From positions 3,100,001 through 3,164,000 of the forward strand of contig CAWCTD010000003.1 of NCBI GenBank assembly GCA_963798455.1: 64,000 nucleotides of DNA, given 5' to 3'. Of this stretch, positions 26,161 through 35,133 are shown in pieces; position 1 is the stretch's first letter, and each line of letters begins with the position of its first letter. The DNA comes from CAWCTD01 sp963798455. GTDB lineage: Bacteria; Acidobacteriota; Terriglobia; Bryobacterales; Bryobacteraceae. The notes under the pieces were generated by a model. It saw only the letters and a list, made by a program, of their open reading frames with translations. It had not been told where the DNA came from and did no database searches. Both the position numbers and the translations under genes were made by a program.

Positions 26161-27438
26161 GTGCTGAGACGTCGGGATTTTTTACAGAATGGTGTGGCGG
26201 TAACGGCGGGCCTGCTGGCGGCCCCCTTTAACCCCCTGGCGCAACGGTTACAGGCAGCCGGAACGGCGATTCCGGCCATCAAGATCACAGCGGTGAAGGT
26301 GCACCAAATCCGCGAAAAGCTGAAAGAGCCGATGGGCTATTGCTGTGCACCTGGCGGACTGCTGGGAATGACGAGTACAGGGGCGTCGGTTATCGAGGTG
26401 CAAACCGACGCGGGCATCACGGGCTGGGGCGATGGGGCTTGGGGCGGTGATTCGCTCGTGAAGAACCGCGAGGTGGTGATCGGCCGTTCGCCATTCGAGG
26501 CGGAAGTGATCTTCGACGAGGTTACCGAACTGGGCCGCGTGCCGTTCCGCAGCATGCCGCGAGAGGCGGGGAGCCCGGGTGGGTTGGATATCGCGCTCTG
26601 GGACATCATGGGTAAGGCGCTCGGCAAACCGGTTTACTCGTTGTTCGGCAAGCAGCGGCGCAAGCGGGTCATGCCCTACGCTTCGGCCGGATACCGGAAG
26701 AACTGGCCGGATGTCGAGGCCGGGTTCGCCGAAGAACTCCGCCACTGGACCAAGGACGTCGGCTTCCGCGCCGCGAAAGTCAAGACCGGATATGACCCGG
26801 TGACGGACGTCCGGGTCATTCGGGCCGTTCGCAAGGCCATCGGCGATGAGGTCTACCTCGGCATCGACTCGGGGACACCGGGTGCTTACGACGACGGCAC
26901 GGCGGTGCGCTTGGGCCGGCAGTTGGAAGAGTTCAACCTGGAGTTTTGGGAAGAGCCGATCAACAAGTACGATCTCGACGGCTACGCCCGGCTGAAGAAC
27001 GCGCTGCGGATCCCGCTGGCCAGCGGCGAAGACCTGCCGATCGACTGGGTGATTCAGAACTACATCCAGCGGCAGGCCATCGACATCGTTCAGCCCGACA
27101 TCAGCGAGACGGGATTCACCGGCGGGCAGCGGGTTTCGTACGCCGCCTGGCTGAACCGGGTTCGGCTCGTACCGCATAGCTGGGGGACGCCGGTCCGCAT
27201 CGCCGCCGAGACGCACTGGGTAAGTTGCTTCCCGGACGTCTCACGGGCCTGGGACCCTCCGCCGGCGCTGTTCGAGTTGCACTTGCCGCATGAAAGCCCG
27301 GCCTGGGGTTTGACAGTGAAGCGCATCGAGGTTGACAAGGCTGACGGTAAGATTGAAGTGCCCAGCGGTCCGGGCTTGGGAATCGAGATCGACCGCGACA
27401 TTCTCGACCGGTCCCGGGTCGGCCTTATCAATCTGTGA
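26161..27438 (+). CDS. Exported enolase-superfamily sugar-acid dehydratase (mandelate racemase subgroup)
   Basis: 425 residues from GTG 26161, preceded by AAGGAGGAG; a longer TTG-initiated frame would bury this site. A Tat-like leader (LRRRDFLQNGVAVTAGLLAAP) precedes the barrel. Mandelate-racemase-type residues are visible: the general base pair K206-V-K208, metal ligands in GIDSG, FWEEPI and SGEDLP, the aspartate in DIVQPDISETG, and the histidine in VPHSWGTP. This set is typical of acid-sugar dehydratases such as galactonate or galactarate dehydratase. It follows the GntR-controlled receptor gene and probably acts on the same class of acid sugar, unusually outside the cytoplasm if the leader works. 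Confidence 0.88.
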   Translation: MLRRRDFLQNGVAVTAGLLAAPFNPLAQRLQAAGTAIPAIKITAVKVHQIREKLKEPMGYCCAPGGLLGMTSTGASVIEVQTDAGITGWGDGAWGGDSLVKNREVVIGRSPFEAEVIFDEVTELGRVPFRSMPREAGSPGGLDIALWDIMGKALGKPVYSLFGKQRRKRVMPYASAGYRKNWPDVEAGFAEELRHWTKDVGFRAAKVKTGYDPVTDVRVIRAVRKAIGDEVYLGIDSGTPGAYDDGTAVRLGRQLEEFNLEFWEEPINKYDLDGYARLKNALRIPLASGEDLPIDWVIQNYIQRQAIDIVQPDISETGFTGGQRVSYAAWLNRVRLVPHSWGTPVRIAAETHWVSCFPDVSRAWDPPPALFELHLPHESPAWGLTVKRIEVDKADGKIEVPSGPGLGIEIDRDILDRSRVGLINL

Positions 27439-27467
27439 GCGGCGCAGGTGCATGGAGGATCTGATTT

Positions 27468-29432
27468 ATGAATCGCCGAAGGTTTGTGGCAGGCGCCCTC
27501 GGCTCTGCCGCGGGGGCGGCGGAAGTAAGCGCGCAGCAATCGCAGGCAGGCCGAGGGGGCGTGCGCCGCAGTGATGCTGGAAGGCGCCGTGTTCTTTTCT
27601 TCGCCGTAGACGCGATGGATTCGGCAATGGTCACAAGGAATCTGGACCGGATGCCGAATATCCGGCGCATGATGAACCAGGGTTATAGCGGGCGAATCCT
27701 TCCCTACGTAAGCTGCTGGGGCAACATCGATTTCATGAGCATGATGACCGGGGCTCCGCCCGGAACGCAGTACCGCTCACGTACCGCCACGGGAGCGCCA
27801 CCGAGACATCAACAGTGTGTCTCCGAGACAATCTGGCAAGTGCTGGAAAGCGAGGGGCGCCGAAGCTTCCTGCTGGAGTTTCCGGGTGCCAAGCCCAGCA
27901 AGCTCACTGCCGTTATCCCGGCGGGATTGCGGGGCTCGACGATTTCTCCTGAGGTTGTTTATCAGACTGGGAACGTGGTCGTCGAGGGCCTTTATAGTCA
28001 GGAGATCGAGAGCACCGGATGGCCGCCGGGAAGCGGCCCTCGCCCTGGGAGGCGGCCGACGGTGGTCGCAGCGCCCCGGCCGGCATCGGAGTGGTCCGCC
28101 TCAGTCTCGAAGCTTCCCGCGCTCGAAACGACGCTTGAGCCGCGAGGCGAAGGTGGGCCGCATTGGCCCGCGCTGATCGTTGGGGATGGCAACGTTTATG
28201 AATCAGTAATTGTGTATGAGCAGAGGGGCGGCATCGAACTTGCGCGGTTACGCGTCGGACAGTGGTCTCCCTGGACGCGGGTGTCGCTAACGGGCGGAGC
28301 AGCCGGGACGGGATTAGTCCGATTTCAGTTACTGGAGCTTGCACCTGACGGTCAGCGGCTACAGATTCTGCAATCGGCCGTCTGTGCCAGCGAAGGATTT
28401 TCCCAACCTGCCGGCCTTGCGGCGAAACTGGTCGAGCGGCTGGGGCCTTTGTGGGCAGGCTCGGCCATCCCGGCCAACCCGAACGACCCCTTTTGGGAAG
28501 CCGGCGAAGCGGAAGCCGCCGAGGGCGCCATGTGGGCGGCCAAGGCCGCAGAAGCGTCCCTCGAGTCGTGGGACTGGGATTTCTTCCTCCACAAGCCATC
28601 CCTGGTGGACTCCGCGATGCACCAGTGCCTGACGTTGGCCGATCCTTTCTATTACCGATACAACCCGGAGGTAGCGAGGAAAGCCGATGCCACTTATGCC
28701 AAAGCCTACTCGGACCTGGACGAAGTCGTCGGGCGGCTTCTCGAATTCGTGTCGTCCCGAAGCGATACGGTTCTGGTTGTGGCTTCGGACCACGGCGGGG
28801 GAGTCAACAATACTGTCTGCGATGTGAATCAACGGCTTCGAGAGGCGGGACTGCTTGCTGGCTCTGATCGGCAAATCGACTGGTCCCGAACACGCGCCTA
28901 TACCAAGCGCGACCGGCAAGGTACGGAAATCTTCATCAACCTCAAAGGTCGCGAACCGGGCGGTATTGTATCGCCCCAGGAATACGAACGAGTGCAGGAG
29001 GAAGTGATCGATACCCTGCTTGATTGGCGCGATCCCGTCTCCCGGAGCCGCGCGATCACCTACGCGTTGAAACTCCGGGACGCTGCCCTGCTCGGATACT
29101 GGGGTGAGGAGGCCGGCGATGTGCAGTTCTGCTACAACCCAGGATTCGTGTGGGGAGTGAACCCGGACCATGCGGCGATTGCGCCGAGTCGGAGCCCGGT
29201 GGCCAATCACGGTCCTCAAGTCGTCACTGCCGCGACGGGCTACAGCTCGATGATGGGCCACCTGCTGGCTTGGGGACCAGGCATAGCCAGAGGAGTCAAG
29301 CGCGATGAGACCAACCTGGGGCCAGTGCCGATTGCGTGCATTGCACCAACCTTGAGCCTGCTTCTCGGATGCCGTAGGCCGAGTGACTGCCAGTTGGGAC
29401 CTATCCAGGAGATGTTGGACGGACGCGGCTAG
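27468..29432 (+). CDS. Alkaline-phosphatase-superfamily protein (phosphodiesterase/nucleotide pyrophosphatase type), exported
   Basis: 654 residues with GGAGG 9 bp before the ATG. A Tat-like leader (NRRRFVAGALGSAAGAAE) is followed by the first metal loop (FFAVDAMDSAMV), the segment where a nucleophilic Thr/Ser is normally found, and a later metal site (VVASDHGGG). In the usual nucleophile stretch this protein reads VSCWGNIDFMSMMTG, so the standard threonine is not obvious and catalysis may differ. A second histidine region (SSMMGHLLAWGPG) is near the C-terminus. It lies 29 bp after the dehydratase gene and is probably co-transcribed. It could act on a phosphorylated or phosphonated sugar, but no substrate is established. 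Confidence 0.78.
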   Translation: MNRRRFVAGALGSAAGAAEVSAQQSQAGRGGVRRSDAGRRRVLFFAVDAMDSAMVTRNLDRMPNIRRMMNQGYSGRILPYVSCWGNIDFMSMMTGAPPGTQYRSRTATGAPPRHQQCVSETIWQVLESEGRRSFLLEFPGAKPSKLTAVIPAGLRGSTISPEVVYQTGNVVVEGLYSQEIESTGWPPGSGPRPGRRPTVVAAPRPASEWSASVSKLPALETTLEPRGEGGPHWPALIVGDGNVYESVIVYEQRGGIELARLRVGQWSPWTRVSLTGGAAGTGLVRFQLLELAPDGQRLQILQSAVCASEGFSQPAGLAAKLVERLGPLWAGSAIPANPNDPFWEAGEAEAAEGAMWAAKAAEASLESWDWDFFLHKPSLVDSAMHQCLTLADPFYYRYNPEVARKADATYAKAYSDLDEVVGRLLEFVSSRSDTVLVVASDHGGGVNNTVCDVNQRLREAGLLAGSDRQIDWSRTRAYTKRDRQGTEIFINLKGREPGGIVSPQEYERVQEEVIDTLLDWRDPVSRSRAITYALKLRDAALLGYWGEEAGDVQFCYNPGFVWGVNPDHAAIAPSRSPVANHGPQVVTAATGYSSMMGHLLAWGPGIARGVKRDETNLGPVPIACIAPTLSLLLGCRRPSDCQLGPIQEMLDGRG

Positions 29433-29450
29433 CTAGCGGCCAGCGGAATC

Positions 29451-30473
29451 ATGCGGATTTCTAAGTTGTGGGTTGGAGTTCTGGCGTGCGGTCTCGCGGG
29501 AGCCGCCACCATTGAACGAGTCGCCGGCGGCGGCACGGCTGCCTACGGCGGACCAGCTATAGAGGTGAAGATCGTCCAGCCGGCAGGCGTTGCCTTTGAC
29601 AAGGAGGGCAACTGGTATTTCTGCGAATTCAGGGGGCAGAAGATCGTCAAGGTCGATGCGAAGGGGACTGCCAGCATCTTCGCAGGCACTGGCCAGCGGA
29701 GTTATGGCGGCGACGGCGGGCCCGCCGCTCAGGCCGCGTTCGGTGACCCTCACACGGTTGCCATCGGAAAAGATCAGCAGCTCTACATCGCAGACACGGC
29801 TAACAACAGGGTCCGCAAAATCGATCTGAAGACCGGTGTAGTTACCACAGTAGCCGGCACCGGCGAGAAGAGCTTCTCGGGAGATGGTGGGCCAGCCGTC
29901 AAGGCGGCCTTTGCGGGAGTATATGCCGCCTCTCTCAGCCCCTCGGGCGAGCGTCTCTATATTTCGGACCAAGCCAACAGGAGGCTCCGCTTGCTGGATC
30001 TGAAATCGGGGATCGTTACCACCATCGCCGGCACCGGGACGACCGGTGTGCCGCAGGACGGAGCCATGGCTGCAGAAAGCCCGCTGACTGCTCCGCGCGC
30101 GGCCGCAGAGGATTCCAAGGGCAACATTTATCTGGCCGAAACCTCGGTCGGCGCCCTGCGCGTGATTGACGTGGATGGCCGGATTCGCACCCTCATCGGT
30201 CCGGGTACGTTGAAAGAGCCCAGAGACTTGTGCATCGACCGGGACAACAACGTGATCATAGCCGACTCGGTCAACAACCTGATTCGCAAGTACACGCCCG
30301 CTGACGGCAAGTTAGCCACGATTGTCGGAACCGGAGAAGCCGGAAACCGGCTGGTCCCGAACGATCCGCTGCAGACGCAGTTGAATCAGCCTCACGGCGT
30401 TTACGTGCATCCCTCAGGCGACATCTATATAGCCGACACGCTCAACAACCGCGTCCTTCGGTTGAGGCAGTAA
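29451..30473 (+). CDS. Secreted NHL-repeat beta-propeller protein
   Basis: 340 residues starting 18 bp after the phosphodiesterase-like gene. A Sec signal (RISKLWVGVLACGLAGAAT) precedes five to six repeats of the NHL type, each with a GDGGPA spacer and a DTANNRVRKID-like strand (for example IADTANNRVRKID, ISDQANRRLRLLD, IADSVNNLIRKYT, IADTLNNRVLRLR). Such propellers bind other proteins or small molecules; some are related to lactonases. No catalytic residues are clear. Its place at the end of the GntR-controlled cluster suggests a periplasmic binding or lactonase-like role in the same pathway, which is inference only. Confidence 0.85.
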   Translation: MRISKLWVGVLACGLAGAATIERVAGGGTAAYGGPAIEVKIVQPAGVAFDKEGNWYFCEFRGQKIVKVDAKGTASIFAGTGQRSYGGDGGPAAQAAFGDPHTVAIGKDQQLYIADTANNRVRKIDLKTGVVTTVAGTGEKSFSGDGGPAVKAAFAGVYAASLSPSGERLYISDQANRRLRLLDLKSGIVTTIAGTGTTGVPQDGAMAAESPLTAPRAAAEDSKGNIYLAETSVGALRVIDVDGRIRTLIGPGTLKEPRDLCIDRDNNVIIADSVNNLIRKYTPADGKLATIVGTGEAGNRLVPNDPLQTQLNQPHGVYVHPSGDIYIADTLNNRVLRLRQ

Positions 30474-30856
30474 ACGGCGCGGCACCCTACCGCGCTTTCA
30501 ACTACTCCGGCAGCACCGCGTAGCCGTCCGGCGACGGGAATAACGATCCACTGGAGTCGAAGCCGGCCGCCAGGAAGTAGTAGGCGATCTGCCGTGCCAC
30601 CTCGCAGAATCTGGGCGGAGCTCCCCCGGCAGTGGCTGCGCACCTGACGGCGGCAGAAAGCCAGGGTCAGAATGTAGGCCAGAACTCGGATCAAGGTGAG
30701 CACTACGAGAGCGCAGCTTTGGTGCGCGGAAGGTCGCCTCAGATGGCAGTCGGTGGTGATCCTAAATGCGACAGTTGGGGGCGGCCAACAGGCCGGGCAG
30801 GGGCGTGATTGTCATCGAAGCGGCGTGGAAATGGCGGAAGATGCGATGCAGCAGGA
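30474..30856. other. Intergenic region with possible decayed gene pieces
   Basis: No intact gene is visible. On the minus strand a frame ending with a stop at 30502-30504 reads IAYYFLAAGFDSSGSLFPSP and then a short tail, which looks like the C-terminus of a lost protein of unknown kind. On the plus strand, 30766-30856 reads RGVIVIEAAWKWRKMR just before the repeat copy B, faintly like the C-terminal part of IS110-type transposases. Neither is strong enough to name. Confidence 0.3.
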
Positions 30857-31083
30857 CCGGCCAGCGGTCCGACTTGGGGCTTTGGGTGAAGGGCTCCCAG
30901 ATCAATCGGGACAGGGACTTGAGGCTGCAATACCTGGCGGGCTGGGGGATCAACTCGCGGCTGGAGGACCAGATCTATCGCGACATGTTACGCTACCGCC
31001 GCCCGCCCGACAACCTGTTCTCAGGCTCCCCGGACCGCGTGCAGTCGCTGAACTACGCGATTTCGTCAGAACCCGGCTACTAG
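30857..31083 (+). pseudogene. 3' remnant of a second spermidine-synthase-like gene (direct repeat copy B)
   Basis: This stretch encodes SDLGLWVKGSQINRDRDL and continues in frame to the same SSEPGY end and stop as the gene at 18441-20888. It matches 20662-20888 with 12 substitutions in 227 bp; only three change an amino acid (E to Q, M to L, Q to P). The upstream sequence is unrelated. The substitution pattern shows it evolved under protein-level constraint before it was truncated. It lies ~40 bp upstream of the promoter of the respiratory cluster. Confidence 0.88.
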
Positions 31084-31125
31084 CTGAGGTATATCAGTCC
31101 CTTTTATCTGTTTCTATGCCCGGGC

Positions 31126-31154
31126 TTGACACTCGATCTTAGGGTCTGTAATAC
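31126..31154 (+). promoter_or_regulatory. Strong sigma70-like promoter of the respiratory supercluster
   Basis: TTGACA (31126-31131, perfect) and TAATAC (31149-31154) are separated by exactly 17 bp. Transcription would start near 31161, 14 bp before the Rieske ATG. No equally good promoter is seen further along the cluster, which supports a single long transcript. Confidence 0.7.
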
Positions 31155-31174
31155 TGCTTCCCAAGGATCGCTTT

Positions 31175-31606
31175 ATGCAAGAGGGGCGGCGAGGTCTGAT
31201 TGGCTGGATTCTGGGCGGTGGTTTGGCTGCTTCCGTTGTCTCGTTCCTCTACCCCGCCTTGAAGTTCATGAATCCGCCCTCCGTGCCTGAAGCAGCCGTA
31301 AATGAAGCGAGTGCCGGGAAGATCAGCGACTTGCAGCCGAACAGCGGCAAGATCGTCCGGTTCGGCAGCCGGCCGGTGATTTTGATCCGTTTGACGGCGA
31401 CCGAGTGGCGCGCCTTCTCGGCGGTCTGCACTCACTTGAACTGCACCGTTCAGTACCGGGCGTCAAGCCATCAGATCTGGTGCGCCTGCCACAACGGCCT
31501 GTACGACCTGAACGGGCGAGTCGTTTCCGGCCCGCCTCCCAGGCCCCTGGAGGAGTACACCGTGCATATTCGTGGTGAGCAAGTCGTGATATCGCGCCGT
31601 TCGTGA
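31175..31606 (+). CDS. Rieske iron-sulfur protein of a cytochrome bc-type complex
   Basis: 143 residues. An N-terminal membrane anchor (LIGWILGGGLAASVVSFLYP) is followed by a compact [2Fe-2S] domain. Cluster ligands are C85 and H87 (CTHLNC) and C103 and H106 (CACHNG); C90 and C105 would form the stabilising disulfide. Rieske proteins take the first electron from quinol and pass it to a c-type cytochrome. It overlaps or abuts the cytochrome b gene (stop 31604-31606), so the two are translationally linked. It heads the ~17.6-kb respiratory cluster. Confidence 0.92.
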   Translation: MQEGRRGLIGWILGGGLAASVVSFLYPALKFMNPPSVPEAAVNEASAGKISDLQPNSGKIVRFGSRPVILIRLTATEWRAFSAVCTHLNCTVQYRASSHQIWCACHNGLYDLNGRVVSGPPPRPLEEYTVHIRGEQVVISRRS

Positions 31607-31623
31607 GGTGGGGGAGAGGCTCT

Positions 31624-32719
31624 GTGACCCTTGGCGAGAGAGGGAAGCGTGTTCGGGCGTGGCTGGAGGAGCGGCTGGCGCTGGCAGGAGTGCGGGAGTT
31701 CGTTGCCCACAAGACCGTGCCGGTGCATTCCGCCACGGCATGGTACTACTTCGGCGGGATCACGCTGTTCCTCTTCGTGATCCAGGTGCTCACCGGGATT
31801 CTGCTGCTGCTCTACTACCAGCCCACGGCGACCGAGGCGTACGAGAGCGTCCAGTTCATCGTGACGCGGGTGCAGTTTGGCTGGCTGATCCGGTCGATTC
31901 ACAGTTGGTCCGCCAACCTGATGATCCTCACGGCCTTCATTCACATGTTCAGCGTGGTGTTCCTGCACGCCTACCGCCGGCCTCGTGAGGTGACCTGGCT
32001 GAGCGGCATTGCCCTGCTGGGTCTGGCTCTCGGCTTCGGCTTCAGCGGGTACCTGCTTGCCGTGGAACACGATTTCCTATTTCGCGACGAAGGTGGGAAC
32101 TGATATGGCGGCCAGCCTGCCCATGATCGGCCCCCCGCTGGCGCGGTTCTTGCGCGGAGGCGAGGACGTAGGCGGGGCCACGCTGACCCGGTTCTTCGGA
32201 TTTCACGTAGCGGTGCTGCCGGGGCTGATGACGCTGTTCTTGATGCTGCACCTGGGGTTGGTTCAGAAGTTCGGCATCAGCATTCCTCCAAAAGTGGAAG
32301 CGGCCTACCGATCCAAGCCGGAGAGCGTTCCCCAGATGCCTTTCTTTCCGAACTTCTTCCTGCGCGAGTTGATGGCTTGGTACGCGGCGCTGGGCGTCCT
32401 GGGCTCTCTCGCCGCGCTGTTCCCTTGGGAGTTGGGAGCCAAGGCCGACCCGTTCTCGCCGGCGCCCGCGGGCATCCGGCCCGAGTGGTATTTCCTCGCG
32501 CCCTTCTACACGCTGAAGCTGATCCCCAGCCACGTCTGGTTCATCGAGGGCGAGTTGCTGGGCTTGATCGGTTTCGGGCTGCTGGTTGTCTTCTGGGCGC
32601 TTCTGCCTTTCTGGGCCCCGACCCGCGCAGGGATGCTGAGGACCAGGCTGGTCACCGGGGTCGGGGTGGCGCTGATCGCCTACCTGGCCACTTTCTCCGC
32701 GTTGGGGTATTGGCGATGA
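31624..32719 (+). CDS. Cytochrome b (b and b6/subunit IV halves in one gene), interrupted by a +1 frameshift
   Basis: Start GTG 31624 has GGGAG upstream; a GTG at 31603 overlapping the Rieske stop is possible. The first frame encodes four transmembrane helices with two heme-ligand histidines in SIHSWSANLMILTAFIHM. At about 32059 one extra base shifts the frame; removing it joins FSGYLL to PWNTISYFATKVGTDM. The second part carries the other histidines (FGFHVAVLPGLMTLFLMLH) and the quinol-site PEWY motif (RPEWYFLAPF). Corrected length is about 364 residues. All residues needed for function are present, so the shift is probably a sequencing or consensus error. Its stop overlaps the next start (ATGA at 32716). 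Confidence 0.85.
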
Positions 32720-33963
32720 AACGCGCTCTCCGGAGTTGGACTCTTCTGGCCGTCTCGACATTGGCCGCTTTCGCCGCCAAGGACTCCTGCGTCGATTGTC
32801 ATTCCTCTCTGCCGGGACCTCTTCAGGAACCGGCGACCGCGCTTCAGGATGACATACACCACCGCAACGGCTTCAGTTGCGCCGACTGTCATGGCGGGGA
32901 CCGTAACGAACGACGACCCGAAGATGGCCATGAGCCACGCGCGCGGGTTCGTGGGAAGGGTTCCCCGCGTGGCAGATTCCCAAGCTCTGCGCGCGCTGCC
33001 ACAGCGATGCCACGCTGATGCACAGGTACGCCCCGCAGCAACGCGTCGACCAGTATGCGCAATATCAGACCAGCGTCCATGGCAAGCGCATCGCTTCCGG
33101 CGACACTGCCGCGGCGGTCTGCATGGACTGCCACGGCGTGCACGGCATACTTGAAGTAAAGAGCCCTCTCTCGCCGGTCTACCCGTTGCAACTGCCGGAG
33201 ACCTGCGCGCGCTGCCACGCGGATCCTCAGCACATGGCGAAGTACAAGATCCCGACAAACCAGTACTCGGACTACCGCAAGAGCGTGCACTGGGAAGCGG
33301 TCGAGAAGCGCGGCGACCTCTCGGCGCCGACCTGCGCCTCGTGTCACGGCAACCATGGCGCCGCGCCTCCGGGTGTCAATTCCGTAGCCGCCGTTTGTGG
33401 CACGTGCCACGTAATGATGGAAGAGCTGTACGACAAGAGTCCCGCATCAGCCGGTATTCGAATCCATGGGCGCGGCCGGATGCGTCGTGTGCCATAGTAA
33501 CCATGCGGTGATGACGCCTTCCACGAAGATGCTCGCAGGGCCGAACGCCGTGTGCTCGCAGTGCCACGACGCCACCTCGAAGGGAGGGATGGCGGCGGCG
33601 GAAATGGGCGGCATGATCCTGAAGCTCAGCGCGGCGATGGAGCGCTCCGAGGCCATCTTGAATCAGGCAACCAGCTCCGGCATGGAGGTCTCCGAAGCCG
33701 TGCTGCGCGAGGGCGACGCTCGCGAGTCGCTGGTGAAGGCCCGGGTAGCCGTACACGCTTTCAATCCCGGCGCCGTCGAGACACCGGTCGACGAGGGGTT
33801 GAAGATCGCCGCCGCAACGTATCTGGCGGGCGAACAGGCGTTGCAGGAGCGGCAGCGCCGCCGCCTTGGCCTGGGAATCTCCCTGGTCACGATTGCCGTG
33901 ACGCTGGCCGGGCTTTGGCTGGCTATCAAGCGGCTGGAGAAACCCGCGCGGCGGGAAGGTTGA
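32716..33963 (+). CDS. Membrane-anchored nonaheme cytochrome c, interrupted by three +1 frameshifts
   Basis: ATG 32716 overlaps the cytochrome b stop. A signal peptide (RALRSWTLLAVSTLAAFA) is followed by CXXCH motifs in three successive frames. Frame one has CVDCH and CADCH. After shifts at about 32900 and 32950 come CARCH, CMDCH, CARCH, CASCH and CGTCH. After a further extra base at about 33443 (SP-HQPVFESMGAAG) come CVVCH and CSQCH, then a C-terminal transmembrane helix (LGISLVTIAVTLAGLWLAI). That makes nine heme sites. It probably replaces cytochrome c1 as electron acceptor of the adjacent Rieske/cytochrome b pair. Reading across the breaks restores a normal protein of ~414 residues. Confidence 0.8.
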
Positions 33964-33969
33964 AGGGAT

Positions 33970-35079
33970 ATGCGGCCGGCGTTGGTGCTTCTTGTATTGA
34001 CGACGTCCATTCATGGCTGGGCTAGGCCACTCGAGCCCGCCTCGAGCGCCGAGTTTTGCGGGCGATGTCATCGCGCCATTCTCGACGCCTGGAAGAGTTC
34101 AGCGCACGCCAAAGCGATGGAGAGCGCCTTGTTCCAGCAGGGGCTGGAACTGACGGAGACCACTTTCGGAGAGGCTACGGAAAGGACCTGTCTTGGCTGC
34201 CACGCGCCGATGGCTGGGCTCATCAAGGATTTCTCCCTGCGCCAGAAGGTGAGCTGGGAGGGCGTCACCTGCGACTACTGCCACTCCGTGCAGGCGGTGT
34301 CCCTCGCGGGCCCGAACCCGAAGGCCACCGTGGAGTTGTCGCTGGTGAAGAGTGGCCCCTTGAAGGACGCGGTCGCACCCGTGCATAGCACCCGGTTCTC
34401 GGCGGTGCATACGTCCTCCCTCATCTGCGCTCCCTGTCACGAGTATCGGAACTCGCTTGGCTTCCCGGTTCTCACCACCTACTCGGAATGGCAAAAGACG
34501 CGCTATGCCAAGGAAGGCCGGGATTGCCAATCGTGCCACATGTACAGCGTTGCTGGTCCGGTGGTGGATCCCAGGGTTCTGAAATCGGCCGGGGCCAAGG
34601 TCAACCTCCACGAGATGCCCGGCAGCCACTCGATTGAACAGTTGAACAAGACCATCAAGGCGCGGCTTTCCACCTCCCGGGAGGGTGACCATCTCAAGGT
34701 CGTGGTGGATGTGTCCAATGTGGCGGCGGGGCACTATGTCCCCACCGGTTCGCCGATGCGGCAGCTCATTCTCGAAGTCACCGCCGACCCTTACGGAGGC
34801 CAGCGCTTCCGCGAGGAAAGGATCTACCGCCGAACCGTGGCGGACAAGCAGGGCAAACAGGTCGAACTGGAGCCATATGCTTTCGTGGGAGGGGCAAAGA
34901 CGATATCCGATAACCGTCTGGCCCCGGATGAGAAGCGCACGGAAACCTTCGACTTTCCCATCCCCGCCGGGACGCAGGCCCAGGTTCAGGCAACCTTCTG
35001 GTACTACTATTCGCCGCTCGCGGAGACCGAGTCCCAAAAGCGTCTCACTTTCCTGACCTTGCGTCGGCTGGTGCGCTAG
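33970..35079 (+). CDS. Pentaheme c-type cytochrome (cytochrome c554-like)
   Basis: 369 residues, beginning 6 bp after the nonaheme gene. A signal peptide (RPALVLLVLTTSIHGWA) precedes five CXXCH motifs: CGRCH, CLGCH, CDYCH, CAPCH and CQSCH, with extra histidines (HAKAME, HSTRFSAVH) that could be distal ligands. After the hemes comes a beta-rich domain (residues ~215-360, KARLSTSREGDHLKVVVDV through FWYYYSPL). The heme part resembles cytochrome c554/c-prime-type proteins. It is likely a periplasmic electron carrier serving the complex encoded upstream. No TM helix is seen beyond the signal. Confidence 0.85.
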   Translation: MRPALVLLVLTTSIHGWARPLEPASSAEFCGRCHRAILDAWKSSAHAKAMESALFQQGLELTETTFGEATERTCLGCHAPMAGLIKDFSLRQKVSWEGVTCDYCHSVQAVSLAGPNPKATVELSLVKSGPLKDAVAPVHSTRFSAVHTSSLICAPCHEYRNSLGFPVLTTYSEWQKTRYAKEGRDCQSCHMYSVAGPVVDPRVLKSAGAKVNLHEMPGSHSIEQLNKTIKARLSTSREGDHLKVVVDVSNVAAGHYVPTGSPMRQLILEVTADPYGGQRFREERIYRRTVADKQGKQVELEPYAFVGGAKTISDNRLAPDEKRTETFDFPIPAGTQAQVQATFWYYYSPLAETESQKRLTFLTLRRLVR

Positions 35080-35133
35080 CAGGAGTCCAAGCGGCTTGGG
35101 GCTCCCACCTTGCGTCGGTCCATAATAGAGGAC

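Noticed and set aside
20889..30856. Mobile genomic island with its own integrase
   Set aside because: Direct repeats are present, but no integrase, transposase or replication gene was found between them, so I report only the arrangement.
33460..33475. TTCGAATCC, resembling part of a tRNA T-loop
   Set aside because: It is part of the nonaheme cytochrome coding sequence and no cloverleaf can be formed around it.
31624..33963. Programmed ribosomal frameshifting in cytochrome b and the nonaheme cytochrome
   Set aside because: There is no slippery heptamer at the break points, the shifts are four in 1.4 kb, and the same type occurs in unrelated genes, so sequence error is more likely.
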